Source: Anaerobaca lacustris
Lineage (GTDB): Bacteria > Planctomycetota > Phycisphaerae > Sedimentisphaerales > Anaerobacaceae
Direction of reading: 5' to 3'
DNA: 64,000 nucleotides
Assembly (NCBI RefSeq): GCF_030012215.1
Contig: NZ_JASCXX010000007.1
Span: forward strand, 1-64,000
Shown: positions 14,030 through 22,496 of the stretch, piece after piece
Layout of the letters: each line of letters opens with the position of its first letter
Position numbering within the stretch: the stretch's first letter is position 1
Made by a program: the position numbers and the translations under genes
Notes under the pieces: model-generated
The model's database searches: none
Told to the model about the DNA's origin: nothing
What the model saw: the letters and a program-made list of their open reading frames with translations, nothing else

Positions 14030-16012
14030 TCAGATCACCGGAAAGCCAATTGCTCTCAGGTAGTCGAATGTTGGGTCATAGTATGTGGCATTTCGTGTGG
14101 GGTCTTCGGGATCACCCTCGGGGACTACGATCGCCATCCCCTGGCGCGCTCGCGTCAACAACACCCGATAGGCATTCTTTAGGTATGTCTGCCGTTCCGG
14201 CTTCCTGATCCGCTTCCACCGATCGCCACAGAATGACCAATGCTCCCAACCATTCCTCGTATGCCTGAAGTCCCCATCCCATGTCACACACGCCCAGTCG
14301 AGCTCCAAGCCTTGGACATGAAACTCGGTCGCCGCATCTTCCAAGTAGTATGACGATCGCACATCCTCTTTGCCATCGAGAAACCAATGGATCGGGTCCA
14401 ATGGAGTTCGCACATCGATGGCGTGAGGCTTCAATCGTTGTGCCTGCGAGGAGACTACAATCCCGTAGCGCTCGGACCCGCGCGCTTTGTGCCTAAGCCA
14501 TTTTCTTGCTTTGTGCAGGTCGCGGGTAAGGACGATAGGATAACGGTCTGCAATCTGCCCCAGCGTGAGACGTGCTTGGTCTGGCTCTATATCGAGCAGT
14601 TGCTTGACCATCAAAGACACATGCTCGGCGCGAAATGATCGCATGGAAACGGCCAGATGCAATTCGTCTCTGAGCACAACGCCGGGACGGGATGCGATAC
14701 GTTGGAGGGCTTGTCCCCCGCCGTACTCACTGTCGGTCAGGCGCGAGGAAATATAGATGCGCCAGTGCGGAAAGGCGCGGGCCAGCGAGTCGATCCACTC
14801 ACTGATCCCGGCTTCACCGGTGTTGATCTCCTGCCCACCGCCCACCAGGCACACAATGACAGCCCAATCCGGATGTCGATCCAGACACGATATGAGGAAT
14901 TCCGGTTCCGATTGAGAGAAGTCTGGCACGTGTTTCCTGCGGCGCATGAAATCCGCTGTCCGTTCGCGATTCCAGGCGCGTTGCGCTTCATCGAAGAGAG
15001 CAACATGTTCTATTGGCGGCCTTTCCAAGTCGACGAGACACTCGTCGCGAAAATGGTGGACGTTTTGGATGAACGCCTTCACCTGACTGCGCGCCTCACC
15101 TTTCTTCATTCGGCGCCCCCGCTCTGCCTCCCGACGAACTTGGTCGCGTGCCAGTGCCTCACGCAGAATCGCTACCAACGGGCCATTGCCGGAGAGGAAC
15201 ACGCTGTAAAGAGCATTGTCACTATCAATATGCTTGGTCGCGATGTTGAGGCCAACGAGCGTCTTGCCGGCGCCCGGAACCCCCGTCACGAAGCAGACGG
15301 CCTTGTGGGAACCCGCTCGCGCCGATTCAATGATCTCGGAGATGGCGTCAGAGGTCTGGCTGAGATTGATAGCACTGGCGTCGCTCCGCGAAATCTCCTG
15401 AACAGCGTGTCCACTGTATAACGCGGTCGCAGCCTCAATGATCGTCGGAGTCGGACAGTAGTGCCCTTGTTCCCACTGGTCGACAGGAATCGCAGGGCCG
15501 CTGCTGAATTCCAGCACCTCTCTGATGACATCGCCTAATGCGCTGGTGTTGCTAAGGATGGGCAGAAACAGGCCGTCATTGTGTGGAGTCAACGCAACAC
15601 AAGGAGTGATATCGGCAGCTCTGCTCGCTACGAGGACAGGCGCGACCGGAGGATGATGACTTGACTCGTGGAAGTTCTTGAGGTCCAGGGCATAATCCCA
15701 GACCTGATCGATGGCAGACGCTGTGAATTGCTCTTCGCCGATCTTGAATTCGAAAACAAAAATCACGTGATCGATGAGAACCACAACATCGATTCGGCGT
15801 CCCAATCGCGGGATTGAGTATTCAAAGTAGACTTTGCCACGATGCGGATATGCCCCGAGCACCTGTTTCAGAATCCTGATCTCTTCAAGCCATGCATCGC
15901 GTTGTGACGGCTCCAGGTCGTGGACGTGGTTCGTAGCGAGGGTACCGAGAATCGTGGCCGCCTCTTTGTCGAGGAATGTGGCGATGGTATCGGAGTAGTA
16001 TTCGCGTCTCAT
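14030..16012 (-). CDS. PD-(D/E)XK-type nuclease fused to DUF2075 helicase domain
   Basis: The 660-residue protein has an N-terminal restriction-like nuclease segment: [20 protein letters not shown] near residue 70-90 fits the Asp...Glu-X-Lys core. A DUF2075 superfamily-1 helicase-like ATPase follows, with Walker [11 protein letters not shown] near 245, Walker [11 protein letters not shown] near 340, and helicase motif VLLTRARQG near the C-terminus. Such fusions are found in defence islands and repair loci. It stands alone here between palindrome-rich spacers, with no methyltransferase nearby. The start at 16012 (MRREYYSD) is the best position for the domain, although no strong ribosome binding site is seen. 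A frame extending 38 codons further has no better support. Confidence 0.75.
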   Translation of the reverse strand: MRREYYSDTIATFLDKEAATILGTLATNHVHDLEPSQRDAWLEEIRILKQVLGAYPHRGKVYFEYSIPRLGRRIDVVVLIDHVIFVFEFKIGEEQFTASAIDQVWDYALDLKNFHESSHHPPVAPVLVASRAADITPCVALTPHNDGLFLPILSNTSALGDVIREVLEFSSGPAIPVDQWEQGHYCPTPTIIEAATALYSGHAVQEISRSDASAINLSQTSDAISEIIESARAGSHKAVCFVTGVPGAGKTLVGLNIATKHIDSDNALYSVFLSGNGPLVAILREALARDQVRREAERGRRMKKGEARSQVKAFIQNVHHFRDECLVDLERPPIEHVALFDEAQRAWNRERTADFMRRRKHVPDFSQSEPEFLISCLDRHPDWAVIVCLVGGGQEINTGEAGISEWIDSLARAFPHWRIYISSRLTDSEYGGGQALQRIASRPGVVLRDELHLAVSMRSFRAEHVSLMVKQLLDIEPDQARLTLGQIADRYPIVLTRDLHKARKWLRHKARGSERYGIVVSSQAQRLKPHAIDVRTPLDPIHWFLDGKEDVRSSYYLEDAATEFHVQGLELDWACVTWDGDFRHTRNGWEHWSFCGDRWKRIRKPERQTYLKNAYRVLLTRARQGMAIVVPEGDPEDPTRNATYYDPTFDYLRAIGFPVI

Positions 16013-16214
16013 ATATCGAGAAGATCCGCACTTCACATAGGGCTGCCTGCTCAAGCCGATCAACCGGGGATCCCTGTCAGTAGTATCGGCAGAAAGCCAG
16101 CATAGGGCCAGGAAAAACCGGCGCATGAAAACGACCCGTCACAGGGCGATGTCCGCCAGAGGCGGATCGCCCCCACATGATGGGGCGGGTGGCCCGATCT
16201 GCATCGCGGCGTAG

Positions 16215-16234
16215 GGGCGAGGCATGCCTCGCCC
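16215..16234. repeat. REP-like palindrome
   Basis: GTAG followed by GGGCGA-GG-CATG-CC-TCGCCC, in the spacer upstream of the helicase gene. Confidence 0.55.
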
Positions 16235-16287
16235 CACCATGGGACGGGATTCGGCGGCCAGCGGGGCGGCGGCGGGGCCGGCGCATT

Positions 16288-16367
16288 CACGCTTCTACCC
16301 ATCTACGCGTTTACGGACCGGCGGGGGCCGGGGGGTCGTCGGGGAAGTTGAGGCGGGCGAAGGGGCC
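16288..16367. repeat. 80-bp direct repeat, left copy (endonuclease 3' end remnant)
   Basis: It matches 17206-17285 over 80 bp with few mismatches. That second copy holds the last codons of the AP2/HNH endonuclease gene (reading GPFARLNFPDE and APAPAGP). The left copy is therefore a cut-off 3' end of a related gene, lying just past the nucleotidyltransferase. Confidence 0.65.
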
Positions 16368-16373
16368 TGTGCG

Positions 16374-16820
16374 TCAGCGCTGCCGACGGCGGCGCAGTTG
16401 GCGGAGGAACTTGAGGTCGTCCTGGTCTTTGGGTCGGCCAGCCGCCTGTTTCATGGCGATCAGGTCGTCGAGGGAAGCAAACCAGGCGAAGGTGCCGCCG
16501 AACTTGGCTTTGACGCGATGGGCCCAGACGCGCTCGAAGCTCATCCCCTTGACGAAAGGGTGGATGTCCGTCTCGACAATGTACTGGCGAATAAGAACTT
16601 TGTTGGTGAGAAGCTCATCGACAGTGACGTCGGAGACATCGTAGCCAAACGCCTTCAAAGCGGCATGGGTGCGCTCGGCGTTGGCGCGCTTGGGCTCGAT
16701 AAAGACGTCGATGTCCAGCGTCGCGCGCGAATAGCCGTGGACGGGAAAGGCGGTAGCCCCAATGATGACGAACCGCACCTTATGTCCTTTTAGTGACTTG
16801 AGTAGTCCTTCGACGTTCAT
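16374..16820 (-). CDS. nucleotidyltransferase-fold protein, toxin-like
   Basis: The 148-residue protein has the minimal nucleotidyltransferase core. FVIIGATAFPVHGYSRATLDIDVFIEP (about residues 17-43) carries the Gly-Ala-turn and the Asp-X-Asp metal pair. This size and layout occur in AbiEii/MNT-like partners of toxin-antitoxin pairs. SLDDLIAMKQAAGRPKDQDDL near the C-terminus is the usual closing motif of the group. Its ATG lies inside the end of the small upstream gene (overlap about 40 bp), so the two are translationally linked. The module sits between two direct copies of an endonuclease 3' end, suggesting it arrived or was trapped by rearrangement. Confidence 0.75.
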   Translation of the reverse strand: MNVEGLLKSLKGHKVRFVIIGATAFPVHGYSRATLDIDVFIEPKRANAERTHAALKAFGYDVSDVTVDELLTNKVLIRQYIVETDIHPFVKGMSFERVWAHRVKAKFGGTFAWFASLDDLIAMKQAAGRPKDQDDLKFLRQLRRRRQR

Positions 16821-16962
16821 GTCGTCTCAGCAGCAGGGCCATTTCGCGGCTCTTGCGGAGCATCAGTTCGAACCGCTCGCGCGTGGTTAGCGATGTCAGA
16901 TAGTCCAGTTCGAATTCGGCTTCGGCGCGTTCATCGTCCTGGCGCAGCTTCAAGATCGGCAT
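16780..16962 (-). CDS. small partner of the nucleotidyltransferase
   Basis: This 60-residue charged, helical protein (residues 1-15 strand-like MPILKLRQDDERAEAEFE, then Arg-rich helices) overlaps the start of the following nucleotidyltransferase. Small helical genes immediately upstream of such nucleotidyltransferases are common, and many are antitoxin-like. GATGAG lies near the ATG. I infer a toxin-antitoxin-like pair; no known antitoxin motif was identified. Confidence 0.6.
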   Translation of the reverse strand: MPILKLRQDDERAEAEFELDYLTSLTTRERFELMLRKSREMALLLRRHERRRTTQVTKRT

Positions 16963-17108
16963 ATCATCTCATCCTGTGGGCCCGATCCGGCCGGGCCGCG
17001 TTCCGGCTTATCACCCTCATCATAGCAGCTCAGATGGCCGCCGACAAGGCGAAGTGCGTAGGGACGAGGTTTGGCGTGCGGCGATGCGGGGCCCGGGCCG
17101 ATGCCGGG

Positions 17109-17136
17109 GTAGGGGCGAATGATGATTCGCCCCTAC
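17109..17136. repeat. REP-like palindrome, GATG centre
   Basis: GTAGGGGCGAAT and ATTCGCCCCTAC flank GATG. Arms are perfect, with both GTAG and CTAC ends present. Confidence 0.6.
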
Positions 17137-17205
17137 GATGGATCGGGATCGGAAGGGCCGCTCGGCCTGCGGGGGCACATTCGCCCGTTTGCGCATTTAC
17201 GCTTG

Positions 17206-17285
17206 CACGCTTCTACCCATCTACGCATTTACGGTCCGGCGGGCGCCGGGGCCTCGTCGGGGAAGTTGAGGCGGGCGAAGGGGCC
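17206..17285. repeat. 80-bp direct repeat, right copy
   Basis: This is the counterpart of 16288-16367. It spans the last codons of the AP2/HNH endonuclease gene and a short sequence past its stop. Confidence 0.65.
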
Positions 17286-17933
17286 GAAGAGTTCGCGGGC
17301 TTTGCGGTCGTAGGCTTTGGCGGCTTCGATTTCGTCGTCGAAATAGCCGAGGTAGTAGCGTTTGCCCTTGCAGGTGATCTCGGCGACCCACTTGTTGCGT
17401 CGCGTCTCCCAACGGACGCCCTTATACTGCGACCGTCCGCCGCGAGGCCGGGTGTTGCAGAGGTTCTGCTGGCGGGTGCAGACGCGCATGTTCCGTCGGC
17501 AGTTGTGCAGGCCGGAGCCGTCGATGTGATCGACGACCATATCGTCCGGCGGCTGCATGATCTCGCGGTGCATCAGGATGGCCTTGCCCTTATGGTTTCG
17601 GACGGCGTAGACCTTGCCGCCGGACATTTGGGCGGTCCATTTGTACTGGCTGAGCCAATCGTAGTCGGCGGCGTCGACGACCGCGAACAGGCCCTTGGTC
17701 AGCGGGATATAGCGGACCTCATCGTCGGCTGGGTCGGGCACGGTGGTCCAGACGGGCTTGCGGCGTTTGCGGCGGTAGTTCGGGCAGGGATCGGCGACCG
17801 TCACCTCGCGCAGGTGGCCGGGGCACTCGGAACAATTGCCGCAGATCAGGCTGGGAAAGCAACTGCCCAGCGGGGGGATCATACAGTGGTTGGCGACGCG
17901 GTGGGCGTAGGCACAGGTGTGGCAGCTTCGCAT
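17229..17933 (-). CDS. HNH endonuclease with AP2 DNA-binding domain
   Basis: The 234-residue protein begins with a Cys-rich segment (seven Cys within residues 4-50, including CHTC and CGNCSEC), probably binding zinc. A central HNH region (about 95-160) includes LMHREIMQPPDDMVVDHIDG and NCRRNMRVCTRQQN. The AP2 domain (about 165-225) reads SQYKGVRWETRRNKWVAEI, YLGYFDDEIEAAKAYD and FARLNFP. HNH-AP2 proteins are typically free-standing homing endonucleases that spread their own gene. The usual type lacks the Cys-rich head. A second, cut-off copy of its 3' end lies about 0.9 kb downstream. Confidence 0.85.
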   Translation of the reverse strand: MRSCHTCAYAHRVANHCMIPPLGSCFPSLICGNCSECPGHLREVTVADPCPNYRRKRRKPVWTTVPDPADDEVRYIPLTKGLFAVVDAADYDWLSQYKWTAQMSGGKVYAVRNHKGKAILMHREIMQPPDDMVVDHIDGSGLHNCRRNMRVCTRQQNLCNTRPRGGRSQYKGVRWETRRNKWVAEITCKGKRYYLGYFDDEIEAAKAYDRKARELFGPFARLNFPDEAPAPAGP

Positions 17934-18228
17934 GGTGGGCTCCTTCGCGTTTCTCGTCTGCGGCCGGGGGCGCCGGCGCGCGGACCGGGGGTCGGTTCCA
18001 GGCGGCCGCCCGGGCCGCCCACGGTACCACCTTGCCCTGCTGGGCGAGAAACGCCTCGCTGCTGCGAAGCATGTTCAATTTACCATATCTCTGACGAAAC
18101 GTCAACAGGAAAATCGCAAACAGTGTGAAGTTTTGAGCGTTAAGTGTGAAGTGTGAAGTGGGCGGGCCGCCGGGCCGTGCGGGGGGTCGGCCCGGCGATG
18201 CCGCACGTGCGATGATGCGAACGGATGC

Positions 18229-18672
18229 TCAGCCTTTGATCTGGACCTTGACGGCCTTGCTCCTGGCGGCCTTGGGCAGCGTGATGTTGAGCACGCCGTC
18301 CTTGCAGGTCGCCTCGACCTTGGCCGTGTCCACCTCGGCGGGCAGCGTCACGTCGCGCCGGAAGGAGCCATAACTGCTCTCGGAGTAGTAGTAGCCCTTG
18401 TCCTTTTCCTCCTTGGTCTCCTTCTTTTCGCCGGAGATGGTCAGCGTGTTGTTGTAGACGCTGATGTCGACGTCGTCGGCCTTGCAGCCGGGCACCTCGG
18501 CACGGACCAGGATCGCGTCGTCCTTCTCGGCCACGTCGATCGCCGGCCAGGCCTTGTGGCTGCCGAACGGCCGGTCCAGGCCACGGAAGAAGCCGTCGAA
18601 CAGGTCGTCCATCTCGTTGTGCAGTCTTGCCAGTTCGCCTCGGTTCCTTCGGTTCAACGATAGCAGTGCCAT
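18229..18672 (-). CDS. small heat shock protein Hsp20
   Basis: The 147-residue ATP-independent holdase has the alpha-crystallin domain at about residues 42-147: WPAIDVAEKDDAILVRAEVPG, NTLTISGEKKE, GSFRRDVTLPAEVD and GVLNITLPKA. The N-terminal arm contains LHNEMDDLFDGFFRGLDRPFG, usual for the bacterial class. The start at 18672 was chosen because AGGAGGT is six bases upstream. An ATG two codons earlier touches that site. It probably holds unfolded proteins during stress. I looked for a CIRCE operator and found only a half-site-like GAGTGCCAA far upstream, so regulation is open. Confidence 0.9.
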   Translation of the reverse strand: MALLSLNRRNRGELARLHNEMDDLFDGFFRGLDRPFGSHKAWPAIDVAEKDDAILVRAEVPGCKADDVDISVYNNTLTISGEKKETKEEKDKGYYYSESSYGSFRRDVTLPAEVDTAKVEATCKDGVLNITLPKAARSKAVKVQIKG

Positions 18673-19092
18673 AGTCATACCTCCTTTCGAATCTCCTGAC
18701 CACGACTTGTGTCGTTGTTCCACATTCCCATGTATTCCTTGTCCACTATAGTTATGTGCAAACTCCGTGCCAGACCGCCCCGGCGGCGGCAGAGGCCCGA
18801 TTTCAGGCCTTCTGAAGGGCTTTTGGCGAGGGCGGGCCGGGCGGAGACTGTCAATTTGGCACTCGGTCGGCGTCGGAGCCACTTCGGGCGGATGCGTAGA
18901 TGGGTGTCAGCCTCGCAGGATGTGCCCGCGGCATGGGTCTGCTGCGCAGCTCCTCACCCGTTTGTCATGCTGAGCGCAGTCGAAGCATCTGGCCAGAGAT
19001 TGGGTGCATCCAATTCGCAGCCAGATTCCTCCGCTCCGCTCCGGTCGGAATGGCAGCAAAGTCCGTAAGGTGCGCACCGCACACCACTTCGC
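18673..19092. other. intergenic spacer with dispersed-repeat fragments
   Basis: It contains a TTGTCATGCTGAGCGCAGTCG word around 18960-18990, a dispersed repeat widely seen in bacterial intergenic DNA, and AT-poor filler. It probably holds the Hsp20 promoter near 18740, but no convincing -35/-10 pair was found. Confidence 0.4.
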
Positions 19093-20124
19093 TCATCGCC
19101 AGCGGAGGGCGTGGAGTTCTCGTTCGGTGCGGATGAATCGGACGGTGCCGTCGTTGAGCAGGACGCAGCCGCCTTTGGGGTCGTGGTGGTCGAACGCAAA
19201 CAACTCCGGCCCGCCGTGCTGGTTCCAGCCCGGCCGCGATTCAAAGAGGAAGACCATGTCTTTGGGGGAGTCCCCTCGGCAGTTGGGGTTCATTGCGTAG
19301 TCGGAGATCCAGATGTCTACAGGCTGACTTGACGCACCAGCCTCGCGCACTCGCCGATAATCATACACGTCAGGGCACGCATGTATACCTGGGCAGGTGA
19401 AGACGCCGGCTAGATAGGTGTCGGGATACATGCGTACCATGTCATCGCTACCTATCTCCGCGTTGATATAGTTCTTGCGAGCATTTTCCACAATCGCATC
19501 ACACCAGTGATTCGGATCCAAATGCGGACGAACAGGCGGTGAGCCTCCGCTGAGACTCAGATGGATCAGCCAACATATATGCCTCGCACACTCCCACCTT
19601 GCTCGCAGAGGTCTGAGTTCCGGGGGATCAAGACTCGCCAAGCTCATGTCATGCAGTGAATCATATCCGAAGTGACGCCCCCCGGCCCTTATCGTCGAAC
19701 TTCGATGTACGGAGTATACAGAGAACGATACCCTGGCGCCCCATGGTCGATAGGCAACGATCTTGGTCGGAACAGTCCTCTCAGCGATCAACGCCAACAA
19801 CGACCACCGCCAGCCCAGGTAAGTGCCTTGGCTAACCTGCTGCGCAAAAGTCCCGATTTGCTCTTGATCTGTCACCGTCCACGTGTCGTAAGATCGTATG
19901 TATTCCCTCTCTCTTTCGTTCAAGACTCCTTTCTGCATAGATGAATCTCGAAAGAAGTAGTTGAGGGCTCCATCGGCATACCGAACTTCAATCCGCGTAC
20001 ACGCGCTGAGGTCAGGGGGTTCGGCACGCCGGCCGAGGTACAGCGCCAGGATCGCTGTGCAGAGGGCCAGGACAACGGCGGCGCAGAGCCATCTTGTTCG
20101 CCTGGTTTCAACGTGCTTCCTCAT
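19093..20124 (-). CDS. membrane-anchored exported protein with planctomycete pseudopilin-type C-terminal tail
   Basis: The 343-residue protein has one N-terminal transmembrane helix (about residues 12-30) and an extracytoplasmic remainder. The C-terminal part, from MVFLFESRPGWNQHGGPELFAFDHHDPKGGCVLLNDGTVRFI, resembles the tail of DUF1559/SBP-type planctomycete pseudopilin-like proteins. The N-terminal pilin cleavage motif is absent. Several Cys pairs (CARHIC, CPGIHACPD) may form disulphides. The start at 20124 follows GGAGG. The next upstream gene on the same strand is a lipoprotein; the two may form a unit, split by a palindromic element at 20143-20194. The function is unknown. Confidence 0.7.
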   Translation of the reverse strand: MRKHVETRRTRWLCAAVVLALCTAILALYLGRRAEPPDLSACTRIEVRYADGALNYFFRDSSMQKGVLNEREREYIRSYDTWTVTDQEQIGTFAQQVSQGTYLGWRWSLLALIAERTVPTKIVAYRPWGARVSFSVYSVHRSSTIRAGGRHFGYDSLHDMSLASLDPPELRPLRARWECARHICWLIHLSLSGGSPPVRPHLDPNHWCDAIVENARKNYINAEIGSDDMVRMYPDTYLAGVFTCPGIHACPDVYDYRRVREAGASSQPVDIWISDYAMNPNCRGDSPKDMVFLFESRPGWNQHGGPELFAFDHHDPKGGCVLLNDGTVRFIRTERELHALRWR

Positions 20125-20142
20125 GATCTTCCTCCGCAGGCT

Positions 20143-20194
20143 GTAGGGTGTGTCCCGCGCTCCATATGGCGTTGGTGTGCGGGGCACACCCTAC
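20143..20194. repeat. paired palindrome (REPIN-like), GTAGGGTGTG...CACACCCTAC
   Basis: Outer arms GTAGGGTGTG and CACACCCTAC are perfect inverse repeats. Inside, CCCGCGC and GTGCGGGG pair imperfectly. It lies between the lipoprotein stop and the downstream start codon. Confidence 0.55.
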
Positions 20195-20201
20195 CATTTA
20201 C

Positions 20202-20939
20202 TTAACGGTTGTCTCCAATGTCGCCGCTCGGCCGCTGTCTGCTCCAGTAGGGGACGGGGATCTCAAGGCTCTCGGATTCGTTGCCTGCCCGGTCGTACAG
20301 TCTGGCAAGGACGCGCACCTCGTTCGCTTTGGGAACGGATACATAGATAGGTGGCAAGGGCATATCGGGTGACTCCGTTTCCCGCTTGTCCACGAATCGA
20401 CAAATGACCTCGTCCAGTGCCCAGAGCATGTAGTCTCGCCACGCCGCCTCGTCTTTTTGCTGGCCTTGCGTTCGCCGTTGCACTGGATACAGCAAAGATT
20501 CGACGATCGGCCCGACCAATGAAGCGGCATGGATCGGATAGTCCTCTTCGAGCGTCGTTGTGGTGCCGTCGGGCGCTGAGTGCACCTCTGTTATGCGCAG
20601 ACCGCGCAGATCCTGGTCCTCATCGAACGTCCAAAGGATCAGGCCGACTTCTTCGGTTGGCTCAAGAAGTACGAGCTGGGCATCGATGAGGAAGGGCCGA
20701 GAGTCGAGGATGCCGTTCTCCAATCGGGATAGAGCCAGCTCTCTGCGATGTCGCCGCTCCCCGGTCAGGTTCAGGTCGGCCACCCCTCTCTTGAGGAATC
20801 CAATGCTTCGGTCCATTTCCCAGGCTTGGAGGTCGTCGTCCTGTCTCCTGTCGCATCCGCTTAGACTCGCCCCGATCCACACGGCAAGCCCCAGTGACGT
20901 CAACAGCCATCGCTGGGTTCTTCCTCTTTGCCACACCAC
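20202..20939 (-). CDS. putative lipoprotein of unknown function
   Basis: This 245-residue protein has a GTG start seven bases after GGAGG. The signal peptide contains a lipobox-like LSGC at about residues 26-29, so it is probably attached to a membrane by lipidated Cys. The mature part is acidic, then mixed: MDRSIGFLKRGVADLNL, VGLILWTFDEDQDLRGLRITEV, and a closing VRVLARLYDRAGNESESLEIPV strand that looks like an Ig-like fold. No enzymatic motif is visible. It probably forms a two-gene unit with the exported protein at 19093-20124. Confidence 0.7.
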   Translation of the reverse strand: MVWQRGRTQRWLLTSLGLAVWIGASLSGCDRRQDDDLQAWEMDRSIGFLKRGVADLNLTGERRHRRELALSRLENGILDSRPFLIDAQLVLLEPTEEVGLILWTFDEDQDLRGLRITEVHSAPDGTTTTLEEDYPIHAASLVGPIVESLLYPVQRRTQGQQKDEAAWRDYMLWALDEVICRFVDKRETESPDMPLPPIYVSVPKANEVRVLARLYDRAGNESESLEIPVPYWSRQRPSGDIGDNR

Positions 20940-21061
20940 AGTATGCCCTCCAGAAGTCCTTGTCCTCTCGGCGCGTCAAGTAGTCCGTTTGCCGGACGCA
21001 ATGTCTGCGTGCACCACCTCGTGGCACCACGATGCCGCCATCATACCAGATCGCCGATTCC

Positions 21062-21083
21062 GGGACAGATGCTCTGTCCCTAC
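21062..21083. repeat. REP-like palindrome, GGGACAGA type
   Basis: GGGACAGA and TCTGTCCC flank TGC-like bases and end in CTAC, just past the 3' end of the aminotransferase gene on the minus strand. It is a further variant of the GTAGGG palindrome family. Confidence 0.5.
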
Positions 21084-21088
21084 CCGGC

Positions 21089-22432
21089 TTATGCGAGTTT
21101 GTCGCGGTTGTCGTAGATCTTTCGGATGGCGTTGGCGATGTCGTCCATGTCGGCTTTTTCGGTCAGGAGCATGTTCTGGCCGAGCCAGACGGCCTCCTGG
21201 CAGAGCTGGTCGTTGCCGGGGAAGTGCAGCTCCTTGCGGTACTGATCGAGTCGGGCCTTGGGGAAGCTGCGCGTGAAGTTCTTGGAAGTCAGCGCCGCCT
21301 CGATCAGTTCGTCGCGGTACTGCGGGCCGTACCCGCCGGAGCAGGGGATGCCCTCGGCGCTCAGCGCCGCCATGAACCTGGCTCTCGGGGCGTTGTTGAA
21401 GTACTCCTTTTTGTAGCGGAACGGGTACAGATGGTACGCCGCCCGGGTCGTCCCTTCGTACAGCTTGCAGGGGATGATGCCGGGGATGTCCTTGATCTTG
21501 CCGGTCAGGTACTGGCCGTTGGCCCAGCGGCGCTGCGTGTCGGCTTCGAGCCGCTGCATCTGGTTGAGCAGGATGGCCGCCTGGTATTCGGTCATCCGGC
21601 GGTTGGTGCCGACGATGGGATAGCCGGTGGCGCCCTTGACGCTGCCGTAGGGCCGCCCGCAATTGTGGTACGAGTGAATCCGGTCCATCAGCTCCTCATC
21701 GTTGCCGACCACCGCGCCGCCTTCGCCGCAGGGCAGGTGCTTGGAGTTCTGGAAGCTGAAGCACCCGAGGTCGCCGAGCGTGCCGCAGCACTTGCCGCGA
21801 TACTGGGCGAGCCACGCCTGGCAGGCGTCCTCGATCACGACGAGCTTGTGCTTTTTGGCGATGGCGTTGATCCGGTCCATGTCGGCGGGGATGCCGAGGA
21901 TGTGGACGGGCATGATCGCGCGGGTCCGCTCGGTGATGCGCTCCTCGATCTTGTCCGGGTTGATCTGGAACGTCTCCGGATCGGTGTCGGCGAAGACCGG
22001 CAGGGCCGACGAGCCGATCACCACGTTGTAGGTCGCGATGAACGTGTACGGCGAGACGATCACCTCGTCGCCGACGCCCACGTCGAGCGCGTGCATCGCG
22101 GTCAGCAGGGCGTTGGTCCCGTTGACGGTGCAGGTGCATCGCTTGGCGCCGAGCAGCCTGGCGTACTTGCCCTCGAACTCGGTGACGGTCTGGCCCTGGC
22201 CGCGGAACCAGTTTCCGCTGCGGAGGATGGTGAGGATGCGTTCCTCGGCCGCCGGGTCCCAGATGGGCCAGGCGGGCCATCGCTTGGCCCGGACGGGCGT
22301 GCCGCCCTGGACGGCCAGCTTGGCCGCGCCGCCGAGGCCGGCGAACGCCGGAATGCTCCCGGAGGCCGCCGCAATCGCACCGACCGAAGCCGCTCCCATG
22401 AATTGCCGTCGAGTGATTCGCTGTGCGTTCAT
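21089..22432 (-). CDS. Tat-exported DegT/DnrJ/EryC1-family aminotransferase
   Basis: The 447-residue PLP enzyme has a twin-arginine signal (ITRRQFMGAAS, residues 6-16) and an Ala-rich h-region. The DegT fold follows: TVNGTNALLTAM (about 102-113), GDEVIVSPYTFIAT, VVIEDACQAW (Asp202), and FSFQNSKHLPCGEGG with the PLP Lys at residue 231. Family members normally aminate nucleotide-linked sugars in the cytoplasm. Exported versions are a recurrent planctomycete feature, and their substrate is not known. The start follows AAAGGGG at good spacing. The gene lies downstream of an exported propeller protein on the same strand, suggesting a two-gene unit. Confidence 0.85.
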   Translation of the reverse strand: MNAQRITRRQFMGAASVGAIAAASGSIPAFAGLGGAAKLAVQGGTPVRAKRWPAWPIWDPAAEERILTILRSGNWFRGQGQTVTEFEGKYARLLGAKRCTCTVNGTNALLTAMHALDVGVGDEVIVSPYTFIATYNVVIGSSALPVFADTDPETFQINPDKIEERITERTRAIMPVHILGIPADMDRINAIAKKHKLVVIEDACQAWLAQYRGKCCGTLGDLGCFSFQNSKHLPCGEGGAVVGNDEELMDRIHSYHNCGRPYGSVKGATGYPIVGTNRRMTEYQAAILLNQMQRLEADTQRRWANGQYLTGKIKDIPGIIPCKLYEGTTRAAYHLYPFRYKKEYFNNAPRARFMAALSAEGIPCSGGYGPQYRDELIEAALTSKNFTRSFPKARLDQYRKELHFPGNDQLCQEAVWLGQNMLLTEKADMDDIANAIRKIYDNRDKLA

Positions 22433-22496
22433 ATCCGACCCCTTTCAAGTGAGTGTCGCGTACCAGGTTTCAAGTGCGAAGTTTCAAGTTTGAAGA

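Noticed and set aside
18840-18870. CIRCE operator upstream of hsp20
   Set aside because: Only one half-site-like word (GAGTGCCAA) is present; the matching TTAGCACTC half is absent and the distance to the gene is long.
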